From the NCBI GenBank assembly GCA_018814305.1, contig JAHJAA010000043.1:98581-162580 (forward strand): DNA of 64,000 nucleotides, read 5' to 3'. Both the position numbers and the translations under genes were made by a program. Under the pieces are notes generated by a model, which saw only the letters and a list, made by a program, of their open reading frames with translations, did not search any database and was not told where the DNA came from. Origin of the DNA: Pseudomonadota bacterium (GTDB lineage: Bacteria; Desulfobacterota; Desulfobulbia; Desulfobulbales; JAGXFP01). Below are positions 47,301 through 54,830 of the stretch, one piece after another (position 1 is the first letter of the stretch; each line of letters starts with the position of its first letter).

Positions 47301-49574
47301 GTTCCCGAGGAGCGAAAAATCCGCCTCCGCGACAAGGAGGTGCACAAGCGGCACCTCGCGCACCTCTGTAAGGAAAATATCGAGATCGACCGTTTCATCG
47401 CGGAAAACACCTTGCTCTTTAACGGCACCATGGGTGAGGCCTCCAGTTATCAACTGCTGCATGGGCTCCTAGAACGTCAGGCATACCGTCTCGCCAACTG
47501 GCGGGTTGCCGCCGATGAAATCAACTACCGGAGGTTCTTTGACATCAATGATCTTGCCGCCCTGCGGATGGAAAACCGCCGGGTTTTCGAGAAGACCCAC
47601 CATTTTGTCCTCGATCTGATCGCGGCCGAAAAAATCGCCGGACTGCGGATCGACCATCCGGACGGACTCTATGATCCCGGCCAGTATTATCAGTGGCTCA
47701 ATGAGGCGGCCCGCAGCAGAAGCATCTATCAAACCGGGTCCGGCTGTGTGGCGGTATCCGATGGTGAGGCCAAGGCGCCGGTGGGCATCTATCTGGTGGT
47801 GGAAAAAATACTTGCCGTTCATGAACGGCTGCGCCCAAACTGGCCGGTGCACGGCACCACCGGCTATGAATTTGCCAACCTGGTGGGAGGTCTTTTCGTG
47901 GAGAGCCGGTTCGAAAAGGAGATGACGGCCATCTATACGCGCTTCATCGGCAAGCGGATCGTTTTCGACGAACTCCTCTACACCTGCAAGAAGCATATTA
48001 TCCGCGGATCCTTGGCCAGCGAATTCACGGTGCTCGCCAATGAACTCAGGCGGATAGCGGAAGGCGACTGGAACAGCCGCGATTTTACCCTGAACAACAT
48101 CCGCGACGCCCTGATGGAGATTGTCGCCTGTTTTCCGGTATATCGCACCTATGTCACGGCCGCGGGCATCGACGCCGAGGACCGCCGCTATGTTAAGTGG
48201 GCCACCGCCCAGTCCCAAAAAAGAAGCATGGCGGCAGACACCAGTATTTTCGCCTTCATTGGTGAGGTGCTTCTTGACGCCTGTGAAGGACGGGAAGGGG
48301 ATGCCTCGCATCGGAAAATCCTCGCCTTTGCCATGAAATTCCAACAGTACACTGCTCCGGTCATGGCCAAGGGACTTGAAGACACCAGTTGTTACATCTA
48401 CAACCGTCTGCTGGCGCTTAATGAGGTGGGGGGGGACCCGCGACGGTTCGGCACCTCGGTGGCCACCTTCCACCGGGCCAATCAGGAACGGGCGGAACAG
48501 TGGCCCCATGCCATGCTCGGTACCTCTACCCACGACAGCAAGCGCAGCGAGGATGTGCGCGCTCGCCTGGCCGTGCTCTCGGAAATCCCCACCATATGGA
48601 GTCAGCAGGTGCGCCGCTGGAGCATGCTGAACCGAACCAGCAAAAGACGCCTCTACAAGGCCGGCGCACCTTCAAAGAACGATGAATACGGACTCTATCA
48701 AATCCTGCTCGGGGTTTGGCCTCTGGAGGATCTTGACGAGGCGGGGCTGGAAAATTTCGCTGACCGGATCCGGCAGTATGCCATCAAGGCGGTCCGGGAG
48801 GCAAAGGTCCACAGCAGCTGGATCAATATCAATGAGGACTATGAAAAGGCGACCATTGACTTTATCGGTAGTCTCCTGAGGCCAGGAGGAAACAACCGGT
48901 TTCTCGTGGATTTTCTGCCCTTCAAGAGGCAGGTGGCCCGCTATGGACTCTTCAACAGCCTGGCGCAGCTCCTGCTCCGGCTTACCGTTCCAGGAGTGCC
49001 GGACATCTACCAGGGAGACGAGCTCTGGCGCTTTGAGTTGGTTGATCCGGACAACCGGCGGCCCGTTGATTATACCTCGCGTCGCCTGCTCCTCCAGGAG
49101 ACGACCGACCGTTTTGCCGACGCGAAAGGCAACCGGCTCGAAGAAGCGGTTCGCCTCCCGGCAACCCTTGAAGACGGCAGAACAAAATTCTTTGTCATCC
49201 AACAGACCCTGGCCTTTCGGAATCTGCACCAAACCCTCTTTCGCGAGGGGCACTATGTACCGCTGGTCGCAACAGGTGAACGGGCCGACCATCTGGTCGC
49301 CTTCGCCAGGGTCAACGGGGAGGAGTCCTGTCTGGTCGTGGTGCCGCGGCTGATGGCCCAACTGATCGGTTTTCACGCCGAGATCTTACCTATAGGAGAA
49401 ATATGGGGCGACACCACCCTGGCGCTGCCGGGGAGCATGTCGGCAAAACGGTTTCGGAACGTCTTCACCGCTGAACTTATCAACGTCGAGGAGGGCGCGA
49501 CGGGGCCGGAACTTCCGGTCGGCAATCTTCTCGCCCATTTTCCGGTGGCACTTTTTGCCGCCATGGATCTTTGA
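44388..49574 (+). CDS. treY: 4-alpha-glucanotransferase (MalQ) - maltooligosyl trehalose synthase (TreY) fusion
   Basis: A 1728-residue two-enzyme protein. Residues 1-740 are a GH77 MalQ: RRNWGIGDFTDL, RLDHVMGLNRLFWVP (Asp about 490), VVGEDLGTVPDEIRD (Glu about 538), TTHDLPTLAGYW (about 591). A short linker leads to a GH13_26 TreY from about 755: IPSATYRFQFNRDFTF, LILDMVPNHIGVG, GLRIDHPDGLYDPGQYYQWL (about 1087), LVVEKILAVHERL (about 1138), THDSKRSEDVRARL (about 1382). MalQ would rebuild longer maltodextrins that TreY converts to maltooligosyl-trehalose for TreZ. All catalytic motifs of both enzymes are present. Fusion order and full-length partners argue for a working bifunctional enzyme. 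Confidence 0.95.
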   Translation: MQNIEIIDRLAILYGIEESYHDIHGKQHRIAPATKRALLVAMGVDTTNAETLAAALAAEERRPWQRLLDSVLVLRSPLSALPLSLHLSQSHCNSRFAWELREETGRTWQGEFLTESLHCTAKMVIDGALVERCELTIDVVLAEGYHQLTLHELDCDDPLSGDQTLIVAPPSCYVPAGLHEEGRVWGPAIQLYGVRSRRNWGIGDFTDLDRIFEYFAERGAGIIGINPINALFGHNPRHKSPYSPSSRLFFNPLYLDIEALADFQESHQAREAVQDPQFQVGLANLREAELVNHAGVAAAKRAILEIVYQHFRDHHLNSNDDRGRAFRGFQEKGGEPLWLYGLFEALQERFYGDDPSVWGWPVWPEPFRHPAAAAVRRFAEEQQTRLEFFLYLQWQASLQLGAVGRRSFELGLNVGLYADLPVSVDAAGAETWIYQEIYAQTARIGAPPDDFNLRGQDWGLPPMIPSRLRESAYGPFIATLRANMRHAGALRLDHVMGLNRLFWVPSGKNPTEGAYVRYPFEELTAILALESQRNKCLVVGEDLGTVPDEIRDGLLPQKVLSCRLLYFEKNEAGEFQSPADYPAQAMVAATTHDLPTLAGYWQGRDLALRTELGLFPDPDQRNSQIIARAADRSRLLLLLAHHGLLPEGAGLDPAAYPRMRPELALAVHAFLARTSSKLFLFQMEDVLGQTEQINLPGTVDEYPNWQRKLVLDLEEWPNTEQITLHVEAIRRQRDRGVTPPGRGTTWMPGEAGSRIPSATYRFQFNRDFTFAMATELVPYLHGLGISHCYASPFLKARPGSLHGYDIIDHNLLNPEIGDNNDFNRFTETLGAHSMKLILDMVPNHIGVGSDNQWWMDVLENGESSNFADFFDIDWQPIKEALRGKVLLPILEDHYGSVLEKGLLALRFDGDGGEFFLDYHEQHLPIDPASYPLILGHDIERLEARFHPDAPFPLDLRSLVTAFDNLPSHRTTVPEERKIRLRDKEVHKRHLAHLCKENIEIDRFIAENTLLFNGTMGEASSYQLLHGLLERQAYRLANWRVAADEINYRRFFDINDLAALRMENRRVFEKTHHFVLDLIAAEKIAGLRIDHPDGLYDPGQYYQWLNEAARSRSIYQTGSGCVAVSDGEAKAPVGIYLVVEKILAVHERLRPNWPVHGTTGYEFANLVGGLFVESRFEKEMTAIYTRFIGKRIVFDELLYTCKKHIIRGSLASEFTVLANELRRIAEGDWNSRDFTLNNIRDALMEIVACFPVYRTYVTAAGIDAEDRRYVKWATAQSQKRSMAADTSIFAFIGEVLLDACEGREGDASHRKILAFAMKFQQYTAPVMAKGLEDTSCYIYNRLLALNEVGGDPRRFGTSVATFHRANQERAEQWPHAMLGTSTHDSKRSEDVRARLAVLSEIPTIWSQQVRRWSMLNRTSKRRLYKAGAPSKNDEYGLYQILLGVWPLEDLDEAGLENFADRIRQYAIKAVREAKVHSSWININEDYEKATIDFIGSLLRPGGNNRFLVDFLPFKRQVARYGLFNSLAQLLLRLTVPGVPDIYQGDELWRFELVDPDNRRPVDYTSRRLLLQETTDRFADAKGNRLEEAVRLPATLEDGRTKFFVIQQTLAFRNLHQTLFREGHYVPLVATGERADHLVAFARVNGEESCLVVVPRLMAQLIGFHAEILPIGEIWGDTTLALPGSMSAKRFRNVFTAELINVEEGATGPELPVGNLLAHFPVALFAAMDL

Positions 49575-49601
49575 ACCGCACTCTTTTTACGGAGGAATTA
49601 C

Positions 49602-50513
49602 ATGAATATTGTCGAGATGTTCTTTCAAGATTTTACCTGGGATACCATTATCAAGTCGGGACTCAGGGTCTCTCTGATTCTGATTTTCGCCTGGGGAGTG
49701 ATGAAGTTGATCCAGAAATCCCTGCGGCGCCTTGAAAAACATTTAATGGACAAGAGTGAAGCGGAAGGCGAACCGCCCTCGGAATCCCAAAAACGCATTG
49801 AAACGATTGTTCGTTTGATCAACCAGGCCTTGCTGCTTTCTTTGTGGCTGACGGTTGGCCTGATTGTGTTAAAAGAATTCGGCGTTGAAATCGGACCTAT
49901 TATTGCCAGTGCCGGTGTCCTTGGCCTTGCCATTGGTTTTGGCGCCCAAAACCTCGTCCGTGATGTTATTTCCGGTTTTTTTATCATTCTGGAAAATCAG
50001 ATACGAGTTGGTGACGTGGCCATTATCAATGGTACAGGTGGCCTCGTCGAAAAAATTAATTTTCGGACAACTGTTCTTCGAGACCTGGGTGGCGTGGTTC
50101 ACATCTTCCCGAATGGCGCAATAAACACCTTGAGCAATATGACCAATGAATGGTCGGCTTACGTTTTTGATATAGGGGTCGCCTATAAGGAAAACACCGA
50201 TCATGTTATCGAAATTATGCGAGGGGTTGGTGAAACCATGCGTCAAGAAGAAAAATACAGCATGATCATGCTCGAAGATCTCGATATTTTTGGAGTAGAC
50301 AAGTTTGGTGATTCCGCCGTGGTCATTAAAGGACGGATCAAGACAAAACCGATCCGGCAATGGGAGGTTGGGCGTGAGTTCCTGCGCAGAATCAAACTTT
50401 CCTTTGATGAAAACAATATCGAAATTCCTTTTCCCCATCGGTCAATTTACTTTGGCGAGAAGAGTAAGTCCTTCAATGTGCAAGTGTTGGAAAAACTGCA
50501 AAATCAGGAGTAA
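49602..50513 (+). CDS. mscS: MscS-family small-conductance mechanosensitive channel
   Basis: A 303-residue inner-membrane channel with three N-terminal membrane helices. The pore helix and beta domain are recognised by GVLGLAIGFGAQNLVRDVIS, GFFIILENQIRVGDVAIING and HIFPNGAINTLSN. GGAGG lies about 7 nt before the ATG. It opens on membrane tension and releases solutes after osmotic downshift. Its position 27 bp after malQ-treY, as the last gene of the trehalose/glycogen operon, fits co-production of a compatible solute and its emergency valve. Confidence 0.93.
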   Translation: MNIVEMFFQDFTWDTIIKSGLRVSLILIFAWGVMKLIQKSLRRLEKHLMDKSEAEGEPPSESQKRIETIVRLINQALLLSLWLTVGLIVLKEFGVEIGPIIASAGVLGLAIGFGAQNLVRDVISGFFIILENQIRVGDVAIINGTGGLVEKINFRTTVLRDLGGVVHIFPNGAINTLSNMTNEWSAYVFDIGVAYKENTDHVIEIMRGVGETMRQEEKYSMIMLEDLDIFGVDKFGDSAVVIKGRIKTKPIRQWEVGREFLRRIKLSFDENNIEIPFPHRSIYFGEKSKSFNVQVLEKLQNQE

Positions 50514-50565
50514 AGGAACGATCAAATTAGCAGGAGTATGGCTTTGAATGTCACTGGTGCCCCCC

Positions 50566-50714
50566 CCTCAATATTCTGAGGGGGCACCAGATATGGAGGT
50601 AGGGCAGGTCCCCTCGATCTCTCCTGCAATTCTCATCTCTTCCTCTCATCCCACGTATATAGCGCCTTCACCACATCTTTCCGTTTGTTTTTACCTGACG
50701 GCATGTCTCTTGCT
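50566..50714 (+). promoter_or_regulatory. Tandem-dyad enhancer plus sigma-54 promoter, copy C
   Basis: Site 1 CCTCAATATTCTGAGG (50566-50581), site 2 GCACCAGATATGGAGG (50584-50599), promoter CGGCATGTCTCTTGCT (50699-50714). Site 1 to the -12 C is 147 bp. The segment before the promoter shares a 17-base stretch with copy B. The predicted transcript has an unusually long leader (about 308 nt) before the DedA-PAP2 gene. Confidence 0.85.
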
Positions 50715-50830
50715 GATAAGTAATGGTTACCCCGTCGGAGTATGGCAGGGTAAAACCTCCGCCGCCGTGACCGTTTTTAGCAGTTCTCCAGATGTGCGCA
50801 AGTAGAGACCAAAGGGAGACTCCGAGCGGG

Positions 50831-50888
50831 CCTTGCCTTCAAGGCGTGACTTTCGGCGCATAGTAACAGCATAGCGGTGTCTGCTATG
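50831..50888 (+). other. Structured leader of the copy-C transcript (two hairpins)
   Basis: GCCTTG/CAAGGC (50831-50846) and CATAGC/GCTATG (50870-50888) can form two small stems in the roughly 308-nt leader. No known riboswitch is recognised and no ribosome-binding site is obvious before 51033. The rest of 50715-51032 shows nothing I can name. Confidence 0.25.
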
Positions 50889-51032
50889 TAACGGAAGTCG
50901 CAACACGGTTGGAGCGTGAAATAACGAACAAGATGCGAAGGTTGTATGGTTTACGGGGTACAAGGTTTTTGAGGGCATGCTTTTTGAGGCAATTGATATG
51001 GTGGTAACGAACTCAGCTGGTAGCATAGAAGA

Positions 51033-52397
51033 ATGTTGGATTATTTGCTCAATAGCGTCGGCCGTTTTGGTTATTGGAACTATCTGATCATCTTTATTGC
51101 CGTGGCGCTGGAATGTCAGGCCTTGTTTGGCTTTTTCATCCCGGGCGAAAGCCTGGTATTGGCGGGCGGGTTCTTTGCTGAGCAAGGGCTCATCGATCCG
51201 TGGACTCTCATTATAGTGATCTTCGGCGCCGCAGTGCTTGGCGACAGTATCGGTTATGAACTGGGGCAACATCTGGGTCGGGGATGGTTGCTGAAATATG
51301 AGGGACGGTTCGGTCTGCGCCGGGAGCGCCTGGATCGCGTCGATGATTTTCTCGTTCGCCATGGCGGCAAGGCGGTTTTCGGGAGTCATTTCATGCATCT
51401 GCTGCGGGCTCTGATGCCCTTTGTCGCCGGCGCCCGGCGGATGCCCTATCTGAAATTTTTCTTCTTTAATGCCATGGGTTGCTTCGCCTGGGCGACCGTG
51501 TTCGTTTCGGTGGGCTATTTTGCCGGCGAGAGTTGGCGGATGGTCGCGCAATTGAGCGGCAAGGCCAGTGAAATTGTTGGCGGCATCTTGCTATTCGTCC
51601 TTTGCCTGGGTTGGTTGTGGCGCTGGCTGAGGCGGCACGAGGCCGAGCTGAGGCGGTGGTGGCAGAGGGCGGAGGAAGATCCGTGGCTGGTAGCCCTGCA
51701 CCGAAGGTATGCTCCCGTGAGGGAATTTCTTTGCGAACGTCTCTCGCCCCATGGTTACCTGGGCCTTCATCTGACCATTGGGGTCTTCCTGATGGTCAGC
51801 GCGGCCTGGCTCTTTGGCGGCATCGCTCAGGACGTGGTGGCCGGTGATCCGTTGACGGTTATCGATAAGCATGTCGCCAGCTGGTTCCACCACCACCGGA
51901 CTGCCGGCATGACGACGGCGATGCAGATGGTGAGTGCCCTCGCCTCGACTCCTTGGGTGACGGGCGTCGCGACGGTGGCCGCACTTTTCCTGCTATGGAA
52001 GCGTTGCTGGCATCGGTTGTGGGCCCTGGTTCTGATCGTGCCCGGGGGCATGGCCTTGAATATCTTGCTGAAAATTGCCTTTCATCGGCACCGACCCAGT
52101 TTCAGGGATTCCTTCCTGATCTTCCATGGCTATAGTTTTCCGAGCGGGCACACGATGGCGGCTACTTTGCTGTATGGCCTGTTGGCAGCTTTTACGGTTA
52201 TTGCCCTTGAGAATTGGCGTTGGCGGTTGGGGGCTGTCCTTGCAGCTTTTGGCATAGTGCTGCTGGTCGGATTCAGTCGAGTTTACCTTGGCGCCCATTA
52301 TCTGAGCGATGTGTTGGGAGCCGCCGCCGCTGGTTTGGCTTGGCTGGCCTTGTCGTTAACGGCGGTGGATACCTGGCGCCGGTGTGAGAGGAGATGA
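51033..52397 (+). CDS. DedA-PAP2 phosphatase fusion membrane protein
   Basis: A 454-residue inner-membrane protein. Residues 1-190 form a DedA domain (FFIPGESLVLAGGFFAEQG, GAAVLGDSIGYELGQHLG, HFMHLLRALMPFVAGARRM), a family implicated in lipid-carrier flipping. Residues 240-445 form a type 2 phosphatidic acid phosphatase with all three motifs: KIAFHRHRP, YSFPSGHTMAA and SRVYLGAHYLSD. It may handle undecaprenyl pyrophosphate or phosphatidate; the substrate is inferred from families. It stands alone behind sigma-54 copy C and ends about 90 bp before copy E. No good ribosome-binding site is visible at its ATG. Confidence 0.88.
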   Translation: MLDYLLNSVGRFGYWNYLIIFIAVALECQALFGFFIPGESLVLAGGFFAEQGLIDPWTLIIVIFGAAVLGDSIGYELGQHLGRGWLLKYEGRFGLRRERLDRVDDFLVRHGGKAVFGSHFMHLLRALMPFVAGARRMPYLKFFFFNAMGCFAWATVFVSVGYFAGESWRMVAQLSGKASEIVGGILLFVLCLGWLWRWLRRHEAELRRWWQRAEEDPWLVALHRRYAPVREFLCERLSPHGYLGLHLTIGVFLMVSAAWLFGGIAQDVVAGDPLTVIDKHVASWFHHHRTAGMTTAMQMVSALASTPWVTGVATVAALFLLWKRCWHRLWALVLIVPGGMALNILLKIAFHRHRPSFRDSFLIFHGYSFPSGHTMAATLLYGLLAAFTVIALENWRWRLGAVLAAFGIVLLVGFSRVYLGAHYLSDVLGAAAAGLAWLALSLTAVDTWRRCERR

Positions 52398-52483
52398 AGA
52401 GCTCAACACCTCCTGGCCGGGACTGTTTACAGCACGGTGGTGTTGACGACCCGTTCTCCGACGTACTTTCTTGCCCCGTCATC

Positions 52484-52631
52484 CCTCAATATTTTGAGGG
52501 CCAACCGTATGTTGAGGTTAAGCCTACCCTGCAATCTCTTCTTTTCTTTAGTTGTTCTGCTTCAGATCTCCCGGCAATAAAGGTTTCAACCTCTTCTTCG
52601 TCTATTCTTGCCTGTCGGCATGGCTCTTGCT
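52484..52631 (+). promoter_or_regulatory. Tandem-dyad enhancer plus sigma-54 promoter, copy E
   Basis: Site 1 CCTCAATATTTTGAGG (52484-52499, one mismatch from a perfect palindrome at the centre), site 2 CAACCGTATGTTGAGG (52502-52517), promoter CGGCATGGCTCTTGCT (52616-52631). Site 1 to the -12 C is 146 bp. Predicted transcription begins near 52642, about 138 nt before the OmpA-like gene, nearly the same leader length as copy B. Confidence 0.87.
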
Positions 52632-52779
52632 GTTACTATTTATCGAGAGAGCAACAGGGCTTTATTGAGAATGCCAGTTGAGCAGCAGATTGAAGCTCCC
52701 TGCGTCTCAAAGTCTCAGGCTGTTCGCTATCTGCTGCGGGAAGCTTCAATAATAATTTTTAGGCTAAGGAGAAAACAAA

Positions 52780-54375
52780 ATGACTTTAAACAAGAAAAGA
52801 GCAATGAGAACGGGCGTATTGTTACTGATGTTTTTCCTTATGTCGTGCGCGAAGCCGGTACTCAAGATGGAGTCAATCGCGACCACCGAAAATCCCACGG
52901 AGCAGATCAACCTGCTCGACAAGGAATTCGTGAAAGCTCGCAACAATCAACTCGACGTCCTGGTGCCGAAGATGTTCGGTAAGGCTGAGAAATCCTTTGC
53001 CGACGCCCGGCAAGGCCGGGAGCGCGGTGATCCGATTGCGGTTATTCTTGAAAACGTCTCTTTGGCTCGTGCGCAACTCGGAAGCGCCGAGGGACAGGCT
53101 GAGGTTGTTCATACCGCGCTGGCCGAGGTGATACAGGCGCGCAAACTCGCCCGGGAGGCCGGTGCCACAATATTTGATTCATATGCCGAAGCGGAAAAAT
53201 CGTTTTTGGAGCTCACCAGAGGAATAGAGAATAATAACCTCGGCTGGGCGACAAACAATCAGGCCCGCGTGACCAAGACTTTCGATCAGCTTGAGGTGAG
53301 AGCGATCAAGGAGCAAACCATTGGCGAGGTGCGCACCTTGATCCAGCAGGCTGAAAAGGAAGGTGCGCGAGATAATGCACCCCAGATGTATGCTTTGGCC
53401 GAGGATAAATTGAAACAAGCCGACGAATTCATCTCCGAACACAGGTATCAGAAGGAAGAGATGCACAAGAAAGCTGAAGCCGCCCTGTTCCAGGCTGGCC
53501 GACTCCTCCAGATGACAAGGCTGAGCAAGGAGATCAAGCCCAAGAAACCCGAAGAGATTGCCCTCTGGATGGAAAACATTTTACACCAGGCTGCAACCAA
53601 GCTCTCCGTGCTCGACATGCGGAATCAACCAAATCAGGTGCAGGTGGATAATCTCCTAGCCTCCATTAAGGCCGTGCACGACGACCGTCTCTTCATGGTT
53701 GAAAAGGCTATGACCAACAAGGCGGAACTTGATGCCGTCAAGAAGAAAAACACGGCGTTAATCGATACTATGCGCACCCAATATCAAACCGAAATCTCTT
53801 CGTTGAAAAATCAGATTGCTACTTTGGAGGGAAAAACCCGCGAAGATCAAATTGCCCGGGAACGTCTGGCGGTTGAAATAAACGCATCGGAACAACGCCT
53901 TGCCCATGAGAAGCAACTGGCTGATGAACGCCTGGCGGCTGAACGGCGTTTCAATGAGCAGTACAACGTGGTCCAGACCTTCTTTGCTCCGGAGGAGGCC
54001 GAAGTTTACAAACAGGGCTCTCAGCTCGTTATTCGGCTGAAAACTATGCAGTTTCCCGTGGGGAAAGCCATCATCATGCCCAATAACTATGCGATCCTGA
54101 GTAAGGTTCAGCGATCAATTCGTGTTTTTGCCGTACCCGAGGTAGTGATCGAAGGACATACCGACAGTACCGGCTCGGACGAACTGAACGCCGACCTGTC
54201 CAAGCAGCGGGCGGAAGCAGTAAACGCCTACCTGGTGGCAAACCAAACCCTGCCTCCGGAACGGATCGTCGCTGTGGGATATGGCTCTAAACGGCCCCTG
54301 GAATCCAATGAAACGCCTGAAGGCCGAGCGGCCAACCGGCGCATCGATGTGATTGTCACCCCGGCCGCTCGGTAA
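52780..54375 (+). CDS. OmpA-domain outer-membrane lipoprotein with coiled coil
   Basis: A 531-residue precursor with a lipoprotein signal (GVLLLMFFLMSCAK, lipidated Cys about 23). A long helical part (about 60-405), with Ala/Glu/Lys-rich repeats and a coiled coil near 320-400, leads to a C-terminal OmpA-type peptidoglycan-binding domain (VVIEGHTDSTGSDELNADLS, LSKQRAEAVNAYLV, RAANRRIDV). It would tether the outer membrane to the cell wall. The N-terminal helical region contains a DUF4398-like pattern, seen but not certain. AAGGAG lies 8 nt before the ATG. It is expressed from sigma-54 copy E. Confidence 0.87.
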   Translation: MTLNKKRAMRTGVLLLMFFLMSCAKPVLKMESIATTENPTEQINLLDKEFVKARNNQLDVLVPKMFGKAEKSFADARQGRERGDPIAVILENVSLARAQLGSAEGQAEVVHTALAEVIQARKLAREAGATIFDSYAEAEKSFLELTRGIENNNLGWATNNQARVTKTFDQLEVRAIKEQTIGEVRTLIQQAEKEGARDNAPQMYALAEDKLKQADEFISEHRYQKEEMHKKAEAALFQAGRLLQMTRLSKEIKPKKPEEIALWMENILHQAATKLSVLDMRNQPNQVQVDNLLASIKAVHDDRLFMVEKAMTNKAELDAVKKKNTALIDTMRTQYQTEISSLKNQIATLEGKTREDQIARERLAVEINASEQRLAHEKQLADERLAAERRFNEQYNVVQTFFAPEEAEVYKQGSQLVIRLKTMQFPVGKAIIMPNNYAILSKVQRSIRVFAVPEVVIEGHTDSTGSDELNADLSKQRAEAVNAYLVANQTLPPERIVAVGYGSKRPLESNETPEGRAANRRIDVIVTPAAR

Positions 54376-54405
54376 AGCCCGGTGGCGCCAGCCAAATAGA
54401 ATCCT

Positions 54406-54442
54406 GGGCTGTCCAAAGTAATAACATTATTGAGAACAGCCC
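54406..54442 (+). terminator. Hairpin after the OmpA-like gene
   Basis: GGGCTGT (54406-54412) pairs with ACAGCCC (54436-54442), with an inner AATAA/TTATT stem. It lacks a proper T-run, so termination is uncertain. The rest of the 54376-54830 gap has no sigma-54 element and nothing else identifiable. Confidence 0.4.
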
Positions 54443-54830
54443 AAATTAATCTATGAAGGAGGATCTGAGGAGAGAGGGGGACACTAGCTTCTTTCCTCTT
54501 TCGGCTATTGATTTCAGCAGGTTTTTGTCCTGATCCATTTTGGTTTTCGCTTGATTGTGCTCCTTTGTTAATTAGCGTTGAAAATTGGGGAAGTGTTAAG
54601 AGATAATCATGATGACTTGTAATACCACTGGGTCATAAATCTCGATGTCTCATAAACTCGCTTATCGGTTTGACCCGACTTGCGGCTCAACTCAGTTTTA
54701 TTTTTTAGTACCTTAGCGCTTATTTTCGTGTTTTTTGTGGCAAGATATTAAAAAGTTGTCCTGATTAAAAGTGGTACTGGCCACTGTTGAGGTACTTATC
54801 CTGTTTATCTGGGTTACGAGGTACTCATTG

